Assembly (NCBI GenBank): GCA_030530985.1
Contig: JAUMTX010000014.1
Location: 1-51,097, forward strand
Length of the DNA stretch: 51,097 bases
Direction of reading: 5' to 3'
From: Corynebacterium sp.
Lineage (GTDB): Bacteria > Actinomycetota > Actinomycetes > Mycobacteriales > Mycobacteriaceae
This document shows, in pieces, positions 35,138 to 43,912 of this stretch. The translations under genes were made by a program, and so were the position numbers. Within the stretch, counting starts at the first letter, position 1. Each line of letters starts with the position of its first letter. The notes beneath the pieces were generated by a model, which ran no database searches, was not told where the DNA came from, and worked only from the letters and a program-made list of their open reading frames with translations.

Positions 35138-35996
35138 GCGCAGTCCTTACTAGTTCAATCAATGCGGAACGAATGGGTTGAGCCCGCTCCGATAATGCGC
35201 GCTGCCTGCGCACATATTCGGCCTTACCCTCCGGGCTTTCAACCGGAACATAGCCAAGGCCAAGGCTTTGGCAGTCATAGGGGCTCGCTTCCATATCAAG
35301 AATACGGCAGTCCCAAGCCAATTCAAAACAATCCAGCCACAGTTCCCCAGGAACCAGGGGGCCAAGTTTGGCAGCCCACTTATAAAGGTCCATGGTGGCG
35401 TGCAAACAGCCACGCTGCTCACACAGTGGTTGGGACTCGCGGGTGAGCTGGGTTTGATTATGCTCTGTTGCCTCAGGGGCAAAGAAACGGAAAGCATCAT
35501 AGTGGGTGCAGCGAATCTGACCCTGGGCTTCCACCAGGGCATTAGTGCCGGCAGCACCAATACGCAGTGGCAGTTGATGGCGCGGCTCCACCTTATACAC
35601 CATGGCCCATTCGTGCATGCCAAAGCAATCAAAATGGGCAGGGTTGGATTGGGTGCGCTCCAAAAGATCGGCGATATACTCAGCCGTATTGCCACGGGCC
35701 TGCCACCAGGCCTCCACATCAAGACTAATCAACCCATCCTCAGTCTTATAGAAACGCCAGTTGGCGCGCTCATTCGGGGCGGGGATAGCGGCACCCACAC
35801 CAGGATGCCACTTGGCTAATTGGGCGGGCTTGATGGGGTAGTAGTCAAAGAGAAAATCGAAGACAGGGTGCTTTTCATGCCGGAAGCGGCGCTCCACATG
35901 GGCGGCCGTATATTTTTCGGCGCGGGCCTGGTGGGCGGCAATCCTGTCTTCAACTTCTTGGGTGGAATAAACCTTAATTTCCATGGGTCCAGTCAT
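35130..35996 (-). CDS. Conserved actinobacterial hypothetical protein
   Basis: This 288-residue soluble protein is rich in Trp, His and Arg. Recognisable segments are HPVFDFLFDYYPIKPAQLAKW, HEWAMVY and THYDAFRFFAPEA. Homologues in corynebacteria and mycobacteria are sometimes labelled 3-methyladenine DNA glycosylase, but I see no clear HhH-GPD or AAG motif here, so the function is left open. The ATG at 35996 overlaps the preceding CBS gene by 23 bases; an ATG four codons later is an alternative. Confidence 0.7.
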   Translation of the reverse strand: MTGPMEIKVYSTQEVEDRIAAHQARAEKYTAAHVERRFRHEKHPVFDFLFDYYPIKPAQLAKWHPGVGAAIPAPNERANWRFYKTEDGLISLDVEAWWQARGNTAEYIADLLERTQSNPAHFDCFGMHEWAMVYKVEPRHQLPLRIGAAGTNALVEAQGQIRCTHYDAFRFFAPEATEHNQTQLTRESQPLCEQRGCLHATMDLYKWAAKLGPLVPGELWLDCFELAWDCRILDMEASPYDCQSLGLGYVPVESPEGKAEYVRRQRALSERAQPIRSALIELVRTARG

Positions 35997-37032
35997 TTAC
36001 CGTGCCCACATACTCCTCAATGAGATCCTCAAGGGCAACAATGCCCACCACGGTGCCATTATTGCGCACCTGGGCGATGTGTACGGATTTGCGTCGCATA
36101 GCACGAAGGGCATCATCGAGCATTTCGGATGCATCCAGGTTAGTCAATGGGCGCAAAATACGTGGGTCAATGCGCTCCTCACGGCGACTATCCGGGGCAA
36201 TAAGACGATCCAAAACATCCTTGACATGGATATAGCCGATGAACGCATCGCCAGCACTCGAGGTGACAGGGAAGCGGGAATAGCCCGTCTCATCAACCAA
36301 ATCCGCAAGCTCACCCAAGGTTGGGCCGGATGGGGACAATGCGAGAGTACGCAGCTTATCGGTAGGAATCATGACCTCAGTGACCTTGCGGGTCTCCGAA
36401 CGAAGAGCATTGGTCAGACGCGAAGTCTCCTCCGCATCCAACAGGCCCTCAAGGCGGGAGGCCGAAATCATGGTGGCCAACTGATCCTGGTCAATATTGG
36501 TATCCAGCTCATCCTTCTGCTCAATACCAAAGAGCTTCAAGGTAAGACCAGCACAATGGTTCATTACCCAAATCAGTGGGCGCACCAAGGTAACAAAATG
36601 CATGTGGGTTGGCACAACCACCATGGCCACACGCTCAGGGCCAGCCAAAGCAATATTCTTTGGCACCATCTCACCCAAAATAATGTGGAGCACAGTCACA
36701 ATGGACAGGGCCATCACAAAACCAATAGGGTGGAGCAGCTCATCAGGAACACCCAGCGCATGGGCGGGCTCCTCAATGAGATGGGCAATAGTAGGCTCAG
36801 AAACCTTACCCAGAATCAGGGAGGCAATGGTGATACCCAACTGGGCGCCGGCCAGCATATCGGAAAGATGCTCAGTGGCATAGTGCACCTTCTTGGCGCG
36901 CTGGTTGCCAGCCTCAATGAGAGACTCCAACCTATCGCGGCGCGAAGAAATGAGCGCAAACTCGGCTGCCACAAAAAATGCGTTAATGAGCAGCAGAACA
37001 ACAGTCAAAATAAGAGCGGTAATACTATGCAT
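35974..37032 (-). CDS. DUF21/CBS-domain membrane protein (CNNM/hemolysin C family)
   Basis: This 352-residue protein has an N-terminal DUF21 domain with about four membrane helices and the motif HIILGEMVPKNIAL. Two CBS domains follow (about 200-350, with VTEVMIP and GYSRFPVTSS, then GIVALEDLIEEYVG). The C-terminal CorC/HlyC domain is missing, unlike in its neighbour. ATG 37032 is preferred to an upstream TTG because GGAG lies 6 bases before it. It overlaps the paralogous gene upstream by 8 bases. The family includes magnesium/cobalt transport proteins; the substrate here is unknown. Confidence 0.85.
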   Translation of the reverse strand: MHSITALILTVVLLLINAFFVAAEFALISSRRDRLESLIEAGNQRAKKVHYATEHLSDMLAGAQLGITIASLILGKVSEPTIAHLIEEPAHALGVPDELLHPIGFVMALSIVTVLHIILGEMVPKNIALAGPERVAMVVVPTHMHFVTLVRPLIWVMNHCAGLTLKLFGIEQKDELDTNIDQDQLATMISASRLEGLLDAEETSRLTNALRSETRKVTEVMIPTDKLRTLALSPSGPTLGELADLVDETGYSRFPVTSSAGDAFIGYIHVKDVLDRLIAPDSRREERIDPRILRPLTNLDASEMLDDALRAMRRKSVHIAQVRNNGTVVGIVALEDLIEEYVGTVNDWTHGN

Positions 37033-38368
37033 TATCGGCTCCAATTGGGGTCATAATTGCCTTTGCAATACGGCGACCATCCATCAAGGTCACACGGGCC
37101 TTCCATTGGACAGGGTGCTCCTGGTGGGGGTCACTTGGCAGGGTGATTTCATCACCGGCGGCAGGCATGCGGCCAAGAAGGAACATAATCAAGCCGCCCA
37201 GAGTTTCATAGGGGCCATCAGGGGCGCGGTAGCCAATCTGTTCTTCCAGCTCATCGGTACGAACCAGGCCGGCAATCTCCCAGGAGGAACCAATTTTGAC
37301 GAAGTCACGCTCCGCATTATCATCGTGCTCATCATAGACGGCACCCAGAAGCTCCTCCACAATATCCTCAGTGGTGACAATACCGGCAGTACCGCCGTAC
37401 TCATCAGCAACCAGGGCAATCTGTGGGCCGGCCTTACGGACCGCGGAAAGAACCGAGTCGCCATCCAGGGAGCCAGGAATGATTGGCACCTGGCGGGCAA
37501 GGCTGCGCACCAAAGTGCTAGTGCGGCGCTCACGAGGAACACCGAAAGCATCCTTGACATGGACCACACCAATGGTGGCATCCAAGTCACCATCAACCAC
37601 AGGGAAACGGGAATAGCCGGTTTCCAGGCTTAGCTCCATGAGGTCCTGGACGGTGGCGTCGATAGGCAAGGTTTCAACCTTGGCGCGCGGGGTCATAAAG
37701 TCAATGGCAGTCGCATCACCGAAACGCAGGGAGCGATCCAAAACCTGGGCGGTTGCAGCCTCAATACCACCAAGCTTGGCGGAATTACGGACCAGGGCAC
37801 CAAGTTCGGAGGCGGTGCGGGCAGAAGCCAATTCCTCGGCTGGTTCCATGCCCATTTTGCGCACCAGACCATTGGCGGCGCGGTTGAGCAACCTAATGGC
37901 AGGGCCAAAAATCTTATTGAAAACACGGACGGGGCCCACCGTAATACGGGCGGCCAACCACGGATCCGTAATAGCCATATTCTTTGGCACCAGCTCGCCA
38001 TAAACCATGGACAGCATGGTTGCCACAAGCATGGCCAAGACTAGAGAAATCGGCCTGGAGGCAGATTCATTCAGGCCAATGAGATGCAAAAGAGGCTCAA
38101 AATACTTATTGAGCACAGGCTCAGCCAAATAACCAGTGGCCAGGGTAGTAATGGTAATACCCAGCTGGGCACCGGAAAGCTCAAAAGAAAGATTCTTATG
38201 GGCCGCGGCAATGGCCTTAGTGGTGGTATCTTGGCTGGCTTTGAGTTTGGTGTCAATAACTGACTTTTCAAGCCCTGTGAGCGCAAATTCGATGGCCACG
38301 AAGAAACCCGTGGCCACCGTCAATGCGATAAAACCCAGGAGGGCAAGAATACTAATAACTATGTCCAC
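37025..38368 (-). CDS. DUF21/CBS/CorC_HlyC membrane protein
   Basis: This 447-residue paralogue of the next gene has a DUF21 membrane domain (SMVYGELVPKNMAI), a CBS pair (IDFMTPRAKVETL and GYSRFPVVDGD) and a C-terminal CorC/HlyC transporter-associated domain (from about 355). The GTG at 38368 has only a weak GGA upstream. The pair (full-length followed by short paralogue) matches Rv1842c-Rv1841c in mycobacteria and probably forms a heteromeric membrane complex. Confidence 0.86.
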   Translation of the reverse strand: MDIVISILALLGFIALTVATGFFVAIEFALTGLEKSVIDTKLKASQDTTTKAIAAAHKNLSFELSGAQLGITITTLATGYLAEPVLNKYFEPLLHLIGLNESASRPISLVLAMLVATMLSMVYGELVPKNMAITDPWLAARITVGPVRVFNKIFGPAIRLLNRAANGLVRKMGMEPAEELASARTASELGALVRNSAKLGGIEAATAQVLDRSLRFGDATAIDFMTPRAKVETLPIDATVQDLMELSLETGYSRFPVVDGDLDATIGVVHVKDAFGVPRERRTSTLVRSLARQVPIIPGSLDGDSVLSAVRKAGPQIALVADEYGGTAGIVTTEDIVEELLGAVYDEHDDNAERDFVKIGSSWEIAGLVRTDELEEQIGYRAPDGPYETLGGLIMFLLGRMPAAGDEITLPSDPHQEHPVQWKARVTLMDGRRIAKAIMTPIGADNA

Positions 38369-38404
38369 AAAAAATGTCCGTGAGTTATATATTCCTCAGG
38401 GCTT

Positions 38405-39853
38405 TTAGGCCTCGACCTCGGAACGGTCGCCGCTCCACAGGGTGTGGAAGTGACCTGGCTTATCGGTGCGCTCATAGGTGTGGGCACCGAAGAAGTCACG
38501 CTGACCCTGAATAAGGGCTGCTGGGAGACGGTCGGTACGAAGCGCATCGTAGTAGGACAGGGAGGAAGAGAATACTGGGATTGGAAGACCCATGGTGGTT
38601 GCAGCAACAACCACACGACGCCAAGAATCCATCAGGCCCGCGACTTCATTATTGAAGTATGGGTCGAGCAGGAGGCTCTTGAGCTCAGGATCATTGTTAT
38701 AGGCATCGGTGATGCGGTTGAGGAACTTTGCGCGGATGATGCAGCCGCCACGCCAAATGGTGGCAAGGTCACGAGGATCCACATTCCAACCGTGCTCGGC
38801 GCTACCAGCCTTGATCTCATCAAAGCCCTGGGCGTACGCAACCAGCTTGGAGGCATAAAGTGCACGGCGAACATCCTCAATGAACTGCTCGGTGGAACCG
38901 GAAACAGAGGTTGCAAGCTCACCGGAAGGCAGGTTGCCCACAGTAGCTGCGCGCTGCTCACGAGCACCGGAGAGTGCGCGGGCAAAAACAGCCTCGCCAA
39001 TGCCGGTGGTGGCAATACCCAGATCCAGGGCGGCCTTAACAGTCCAACGGCCGGTGCCCTTCTGGCCGGCAGAGTCAACAATGACATCAACCAGTGGCTT
39101 GCCGGTCTCGGCATCAACCTGGGAAAGAACCTCAGCGGTGATTTCTACCAGGTAGGAGTCAAGGTCGCCGGTATTCCACTCACGGAAAATCTCAGCAATC
39201 TTGGCTGGCTCGAGGCCTGCACCGTAGCGCAGCAGGTGATAAGCCTCACCAATAACCTGCATATCGGCATACTCAATGCCATTGTGAACCATCTTGACAA
39301 AGTGGCCGGCACCATCTGGGCCAATGTGGGTGCAGCAAGGCACACCATCAACATGGGCGGAGATGGACTCGAGCAGTGGGCCAAGGGACTCATAGGACTC
39401 GGCAGGGCCACCAGGCATAATAGCTGGGCCATTGAGAGCGCCTTCTTCACCACCGGAAATGCCGGCACCAACAAAGTGCAGGCCACGGGCACTCATCTCA
39501 GCCTCACGGCGGATGGTGTCGGTGTAGAGGGCATTGCCACCATCGATGATGATATCGCCTGGCTCCATGGCGTCGGCAAGCTGATTGATGACGGCATCAG
39601 TGGCCTTACCAGCCTGAACCATGATGAGCGCACGACGTGGGCGCTCGAGGGAAGCTACGAACTCCTCCACAGAAGCGGATGGGATGAAGGCGCCTTCGGA
39701 GCCATGATCCTCAATGAATTGGTCGGTCTTTGCAGTAGTACGGTTGTAGACGGCGACGGTGTGGCCGTGGCGTGCGAAGTTACGAGCAATATTGGAGCCC
39801 ATAACTGCCAGGCCTACAACACCAATCTGTGCGAGAGAGTTCTTGTCAGTCAT
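38405..39853 (-). CDS. gnd: 6-phosphogluconate dehydrogenase, decarboxylating
   Basis: This 482-residue enzyme of the pentose phosphate pathway converts 6-phosphogluconate to ribulose 5-phosphate with formation of NADPH. GVVGLAVMGSNIARN is the nucleotide-binding loop, and GISGGEEGALNGPAIMPGG and QKGTGRWT mark the active site. Its length is full. It is the first gene of the minus-strand series. A TAAAAT box 8 bases before the ATG suggests a nearly leaderless transcript. Confidence 0.95.
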   Translation of the reverse strand: MTDKNSLAQIGVVGLAVMGSNIARNFARHGHTVAVYNRTTAKTDQFIEDHGSEGAFIPSASVEEFVASLERPRRALIMVQAGKATDAVINQLADAMEPGDIIIDGGNALYTDTIRREAEMSARGLHFVGAGISGGEEGALNGPAIMPGGPAESYESLGPLLESISAHVDGVPCCTHIGPDGAGHFVKMVHNGIEYADMQVIGEAYHLLRYGAGLEPAKIAEIFREWNTGDLDSYLVEITAEVLSQVDAETGKPLVDVIVDSAGQKGTGRWTVKAALDLGIATTGIGEAVFARALSGAREQRAATVGNLPSGELATSVSGSTEQFIEDVRRALYASKLVAYAQGFDEIKAGSAEHGWNVDPRDLATIWRGGCIIRAKFLNRITDAYNNDPELKSLLLDPYFNNEVAGLMDSWRRVVVAATTMGLPIPVFSSSLSYYDALRTDRLPAALIQGQRDFFGAHTYERTDKPGHFHTLWSGDRSEVEA

Positions 39854-39861
39854 GGTTCCAT

Positions 39862-39867
39862 ATTTTA
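39862..39867 (-). promoter_or_regulatory. -10 box TAAAAT for gnd
   Basis: On the minus strand TAAAAT is followed by 8 bases and the gnd ATG, so the mRNA leader would be at most 1-2 bases. Confidence 0.45.
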
Positions 39868-39889
39868 CTCAAAACTAGACAATTGCGCA

Positions 39890-39895
39890 TAAACT
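39890..39895 (+). promoter_or_regulatory. -10 box TAAACT for the thioesterase gene
   Basis: TAAACT followed by A-G fits TANANT-N-G and ends 6 bases before the ATG at 39902, which points to a leaderless transcript. It faces the gnd promoter inside a 48-base gap. Confidence 0.5.
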
Positions 39896-39901
39896 AGGGG
39901 C

Positions 39902-40345
39902 ATGAACCTACTGCAACTCGCCCAAAAAATTTCTGCCGGAACCCCAGCAAGCCCTGAGGATATTGCCTGGCTAAACGGCCAATTGGGCGGTTTCGAGGCC
40001 CTGATTGGCCTCCAGTATGAGATTTGTGAACAAGACCGGGTGCGCGCCCGCCTGCCTATCGGCCAACAGCTTATGCAACCTTGGGGCATTGTGCACGGAG
40101 GTGTTCATGCAGCAGTTGCGGAGAGTGTGGGCTCCTTGGCCGCGGTATGCGCAACCGGCCAGACCGTGGTGGGAATGAGCAACCACACGGAGCTGCTTCG
40201 TCCGGCCACCGAAGGCACCATTATCTATGAGGCGCGGGTGGTGCACGCAGGAAAAAAGGCCCAGGCCATGAACATCACCGCATGGGATGAACGTGACCCG
40301 GACCGTCTAATTGCTACGGGGCTACTAAGGACCCTGGCGCTTTAG
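39902..40345 (+). CDS. PaaI family hotdog-fold thioesterase
   Basis: This 147-residue protein has the hotdog thioesterase signature MQPWGIVHGGVHAAVAESVGS, followed by VGMSNHTELLRPATEGTI and AQAMNITAWDE. The family hydrolyses acyl-CoA thioesters; the substrate cannot be told from sequence (Rv1847 is the mycobacterial equivalent by position). It is convergent with the amidotransferase gene, 18 bases away, with no obvious terminator between. Confidence 0.88.
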   Translation: MNLLQLAQKISAGTPASPEDIAWLNGQLGGFEALIGLQYEICEQDRVRARLPIGQQLMQPWGIVHGGVHAAVAESVGSLAAVCATGQTVVGMSNHTELLRPATEGTIIYEARVVHAGKKAQAMNITAWDERDPDRLIATGLLRTLAL

Positions 40346-40363
40346 CTGCTAGAGCTGTAGTTG

Positions 40364-41044
40364 CTATAGCCAGGCGTCGAGTAGCTTGTCCACTGCCTTC
40401 TCGGCGGCGGCCGCATTCTCCTTGGTGGCCGCGCGCAGGGCAGGGATGTCGATATTATTATCGCGCAGGCAGTCCGTGTGGCCAATGAGCCAGCGCTCAA
40501 ACTTGGCAGGCTCAGCCTCCAAGTGGAACTGCAAGCCCAGGAAACGGCCGGCGGTAAAAGCCTGAACAGGGCAGATTGCGGTGGAAGCCGCGACAGTGGC
40601 ATCCGCAATGCCCTCAACACGAATCTGATCCTTGTGCCAATGCAGCACAGGCAGCGCGCAGAGAATGTCCGCAAGCGCGCCGTCCCCAGGTTGCAGTGGC
40701 GACCAGCCGAGTTCCATTTCACTACCAGGAACCACGGAGCCGCCCAGGGCCACAGCACCAAGCTGCGCGCCCAAGCAAATGCCGATAGTGGCGCCACCCG
40801 CTTCATGGCGCTTGGCAATAATGTCAAGCTCCTCGGCTAGATACGGATAGTCCTTGACATCGTGGACACCAATAGGGCCACCAAGAATAATGAGAAGGTC
40901 GGCCTCAAGGCCACCATCCAAATTGTCCACACCCACATCACGGTAGTCCAGGGTATAGCCGCGCGACTCAAGGGCGATGCCCAAAAGGCCGGCGTCCTCG
41001 AATGCGAGGTGGCGATAGATAAGAGCAGTCTTATTAGTTGGCAT
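40364..41044 (-). CDS. Class I glutamine amidotransferase-like protein
   Basis: This 226-residue protein has the triad of class I GATases: Cys in IGICLGAQLGA, His in LGLQFHLEAE and the following Glu. LIILGGPIGVHD forms the oxyanion region. It stands alone without a synthetase domain, like GuaA-N or YfeJ/GMP-synthase-like proteins; the acceptor is unknown. ATG 41044 is chosen because GGAAAG lies 8 bases upstream and it lies inside the end of the yggS gene (11-base overlap). A longer frame to 41227 runs inside yggS and is rejected. Confidence 0.85.
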   Translation of the reverse strand: MPTNKTALIYRHLAFEDAGLLGIALESRGYTLDYRDVGVDNLDGGLEADLLIILGGPIGVHDVKDYPYLAEELDIIAKRHEAGGATIGICLGAQLGAVALGGSVVPGSEMELGWSPLQPGDGALADILCALPVLHWHKDQIRVEGIADATVAASTAICPVQAFTAGRFLGLQFHLEAEPAKFERWLIGHTDCLRDNNIDIPALRAATKENAAAAEKAVDKLLDAWL

Positions 41045-41723
41045 AGTCACGCTTTCCAAAAATTGCGGAGCCGATACGAATGATCGTTGCCCCTTCCTCA
41101 ATTGCGAGGTGGTAGTCGCCGGACATGCCCATGGACAGGTGCCCGCCGGGCAGAAGATCATCGCGCAACTGACGAGTCGTGGCAAAACAAGCCCGTACGG
41201 TGGATTCGTCGGAAAGCGAAAGATCAATGGCGACAGTCATCAAACCAACCAGGCGCAGGCGGGGGAAGGAAGAGAGCGCATCAATAAAGAGGTGGCATTC
41301 CTCCGGGGCCACGCCCGATTTTTGGGGCTCACCGCTGCTGTTGACCTGCACAAAGACATCCAAATGGCGGTCTTCTTTTTCCAATCGGTCATTGAGCACA
41401 GCGGCAAGTTCCAAAGAATCAAGGGCCTGGAATTCATGGGCAAAGCGTGCAACATATTTGGCTTTATTCTTCTGAAGTGGGCCAATGATAGAAAAGCGGA
41501 TTTCGGGGTAGCTAGGGGCAAGCGCCTCCCATTTATGTTGCGCTTCCTGCACGCGGTTCTCACCAAAAGTGCTTAGGCCCGCAGCCAGCGCCTCCTCAAG
41601 CATCTCCACCGGATGGGTCTTGGAAACCGGCAGGATACTAATATCCTTCGGGTCACGTCCGGCAGCGGTTGCTGCCTTGTCAACATCGGCTCGGATGGCT
41701 GCAAAAGAGGAAGCAATGGTCAT
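41034..41723 (-). CDS. YggS/ProSC family PLP-binding protein
   Basis: This 229-residue protein has the fold-III PLP family motifs ISILPVSKTHPVEML (Lys binds PLP), FGENRVQEAQHKW, SIIGPLQKNKAKY and SMGMSGDYHLAIEEGATIIRIGSAIFG. It helps PLP homeostasis. The ATG at 41723 is chosen over an upstream ATG (41819) because family members start just before the first helix and because TATGCT ends 6 bases before it (leaderless). The amidotransferase gene follows in the same transcript. Confidence 0.9.
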   Translation of the reverse strand: MTIASSFAAIRADVDKAATAAGRDPKDISILPVSKTHPVEMLEEALAAGLSTFGENRVQEAQHKWEALAPSYPEIRFSIIGPLQKNKAKYVARFAHEFQALDSLELAAVLNDRLEKEDRHLDVFVQVNSSGEPQKSGVAPEECHLFIDALSSFPRLRLVGLMTVAIDLSLSDESTVRACFATTRQLRDDLLPGGHLSMGMSGDYHLAIEEGATIIRIGSAIFGKRDYAN

Positions 41724-41729
41724 GAATCT

Positions 41730-41735
41730 AGCATA
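41730..41735 (-). promoter_or_regulatory. -10 box TATGCT for yggS, leaderless start
   Basis: GCTATGCTAG on the minus strand matches the extended -10 frame G-N-TANNNT-N-G and ends 6 bases before the ATG. Confidence 0.5.
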
Positions 41736-41750
41736 GCGAATAATTTTTAC

Positions 41751-41779
41751 TTGCAACTCGACAGGTAATTCTGCACAAT
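41751..41779 (+). promoter_or_regulatory. Candidate promoter of the purine permease gene
   Basis: TTGCAA (41751-41756) and CACAAT (41774-41779) are 17 bases apart. The transcript would start near 41786. It is back to back with the yggS promoter. Confidence 0.4.
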
Positions 41780-41817
41780 ATGAGGTGACACTGTTCATTA
41801 AAATTTCGGGAGAATTC

Positions 41818-43248
41818 ATGGGTACAACCCTGGACCGCTACTTCAAAATCTCTGAACGCGGCTCAACCATTGGTACGGAAATCCGTGCTGGCCTGGTGAC
41901 TTTCTTCGCCATGGCATATATTGTGATCCTTAACCCGCTCGTTTTGGGCACCGGCGCAGATCACACTGGGCGCATGTTGGGTGTGCCACAGGTAGCTGCA
42001 GCAACCGCACTGGCTGCAGGTGTTATGACCATTGCTTTTGGTTTGATTGCTAAATACCCATTCGGTATTGCAACTGGTTTGGGTATTAATACCCTTGTTG
42101 CAGTCACCATTGTTGCCGGCCAGGGTTTGACTTGGGCAGAGGCCATGGGTTTGGTTGTTCTTGACGGTATTATTATCGTCATTTTGGCGGTATCGGGTTT
42201 CCGTACCGCCGTTTTTGAGGCCATCCCACGCGACCTCAAGGCCGCAATGGGTGTTGGTATTGGTCTCTTCATCGCCATGATTGGTTTGGTGGATTCTGGT
42301 TTTGTTCGCCGTGTCCCTGATGCTGCGCACACCACTGTTCCTGTTCAGCTGGGTATTGACGGCTCCATCGCCTCCATCCCAACTGTTGTTTTTGTTGTTG
42401 GCCTCATTCTCTGCGGCTGGTTGGTTATTAAGAATGTGCGCGGCGGCCTCTTCATTGGTGTTGTTGCAACCACCATTCTGTCCCTGATTCTCGAGGCAAT
42501 CTTCCACGCAGGTGGCTCCTCTGAGAGCGGCGAAAAGGGCTGGGGTATGGCTGTTCCAACCCTGCCGGAGTCCCTCTTTGGTGTACCTGACCTTTCCATT
42601 GTTGGTCACGTATCTCTCTTTGGTGCCTTCACCCGTGTTGGTGTTCTCACCGCCTGCCTCTTGGTATTCACCCTGGTTTTGGCTAACTTCTTCGACGCCA
42701 TGGGCACCATGACCGCCCTGGGTAAGCAGGCCAAGCTTGTCGACGAATCCGACACACTCCCAGACATGAAGAAGGCCCTGATTGTTGAGGGTGCCGGTGC
42801 CATTGTTGGTGGTGGCGCTTCTGTCTCCTCCAATACTGTTTATGTGGATTCTGCTGCTGGTATTGGTGATGGTGCACGTACTGGTTTGGCCAATGTGGTC
42901 ACCGGTCTGCTCTTCCTGGCCGCCATGTTCTTCACCCCACTGACCCAGATTGTTCCAATTGAGGCTGCCGCCCCAGTTTTGGTTATTGTCGGTGCTTTCA
43001 TGATGGCTCAGATTAAGGATATTGACTGGAGCCGCTTTGATATTGCGCTTCCTGCCTTCCTGACCATTGTTGTAATGCCATTTACCTACTCCATTGCCAA
43101 TGGTATTGGTGTTGGCTTCGTGGCCTACACCATCCTCGGTATTGCTGGTGGTCGTGCCAAGAATATCCACTGGATTATTTGGGTTATTTCGGCCCTCTTC
43201 CTCGTATACTTTGGTATGGAGCCAGTAATGCAGCTCATTAACGGCTAG
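41818..43248 (+). CDS. NCS2 family purine permease (AzgA-like)
   Basis: This 476-residue membrane protein has about 12-14 helices. ISERGSTIGTEIRAGLVTFFAMAYIVILNP is the typical AzgA-type start (motif at about 8-37), with GLGINTLVAVTIV and SSNTVYVDSAAGI further on. It imports purine bases such as guanine or hypoxanthine with protons. ATG 41818 has GGGAGA 6 bases upstream; an in-frame ATG at 41785 is rejected because the family begins near 41818. Confidence 0.88.
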   Translation: MGTTLDRYFKISERGSTIGTEIRAGLVTFFAMAYIVILNPLVLGTGADHTGRMLGVPQVAAATALAAGVMTIAFGLIAKYPFGIATGLGINTLVAVTIVAGQGLTWAEAMGLVVLDGIIIVILAVSGFRTAVFEAIPRDLKAAMGVGIGLFIAMIGLVDSGFVRRVPDAAHTTVPVQLGIDGSIASIPTVVFVVGLILCGWLVIKNVRGGLFIGVVATTILSLILEAIFHAGGSSESGEKGWGMAVPTLPESLFGVPDLSIVGHVSLFGAFTRVGVLTACLLVFTLVLANFFDAMGTMTALGKQAKLVDESDTLPDMKKALIVEGAGAIVGGGASVSSNTVYVDSAAGIGDGARTGLANVVTGLLFLAAMFFTPLTQIVPIEAAAPVLVIVGAFMMAQIKDIDWSRFDIALPAFLTIVVMPFTYSIANGIGVGFVAYTILGIAGGRAKNIHWIIWVISALFLVYFGMEPVMQLING

Positions 43249-43250
43249 CC

Positions 43251-43256
43251 TATACT
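43251..43256 (+). promoter_or_regulatory. -10 box TATACT for the methyltransferase gene
   Basis: TATACT-G-G lies just after the permease stop codon. The leader would be about 30 bases and contain GAAAGGG. Confidence 0.45.
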
Positions 43257-43291
43257 GGTAGGCGTATATCTAATTTTGTGAAAGGGATACT

Positions 43292-43873
43292 ATGCCTACT
43301 TGGAAGGATATGGTCGCTGCCAATCCACAACACTCCTATAACTATGCTGCCCGCTGGGATATGTTCAAGGCCCAGGGCAAGGATATTGTTGGTGAGGCTC
43401 GCTTGATTGACGCTATGGCGCCCCGCCACGCCCGCATTCTTGATGCTGGTTGTGGTACGGGGCGCCTTGGTGGTTATTTGGCCACCTGTGGTCATGATGT
43501 GTGGGGTTCCGATTTGGACCCAGTGCTCATTGAGCGTGCCCAGCAGGACTTTCCTGACTCCCAGTGGATGGTGGGCGATTTGGCCAAGGGTGAGGTCCCT
43601 GAGGGCGAATTTGATATTGTCTTTTCTGCCGGCAATGTGATGGGCTTTATTGCCCCTGAGGACCGCCAGGCTGTTATTGAAACCATGGCCTCTAAGGTGG
43701 CTGCTGGTGGCCGCCTGGTTGTTGGTTTTGGTGCCGGTCGCGGGTGGCATTTTGATAACTTCATTGAGATGGTCAATGCCGCCGGCTTGAAGACTGAGCT
43801 TTTGCTCTCAAGTTGGGATGTGCGCCCTTATTATGAGGGCTCAGATTTCCTGGTTGCTATTTTTAGCCGCTAA
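43292..43873 (+). CDS. Class I SAM-dependent methyltransferase
   Basis: This 193-residue protein has motif I ILDAGCGTGRLGGYLA, then DLDPVLIERA and FDIVFSAGNVMGFI. The substrate is unknown. GAAAGGG precedes the ATG. It has its own promoter candidate and is followed by a strong terminator. Confidence 0.87.
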   Translation: MPTWKDMVAANPQHSYNYAARWDMFKAQGKDIVGEARLIDAMAPRHARILDAGCGTGRLGGYLATCGHDVWGSDLDPVLIERAQQDFPDSQWMVGDLAKGEVPEGEFDIVFSAGNVMGFIAPEDRQAVIETMASKVAAGGRLVVGFGAGRGWHFDNFIEMVNAAGLKTELLLSSWDVRPYYEGSDFLVAIFSR

Positions 43874-43910
43874 AAAAAGAAAGGCGCTCCGAGGAGCGCC
43901 AATTTTTTTT
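43872..43910. terminator. Bidirectional terminator
   Basis: GGCGCTC and GAGCGCC pair around CGAG, with A7 before and T8 after. It ends the methyltransferase gene on the plus strand and the small membrane protein gene on the minus strand. Confidence 0.93.
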
Positions 43911-43912
43911 AT

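Noticed and set aside
38444..39892. 482-codon plus-strand frame opposite gnd
   Set aside because: gnd motifs on the minus strand are unmistakable; the opposite frame is a codon-bias shadow.
41045..41227. 61-codon upstream extension of the amidotransferase
   Set aside because: It is the shifted frame of yggS and lacks homology; ATG 41044 has a binding site.
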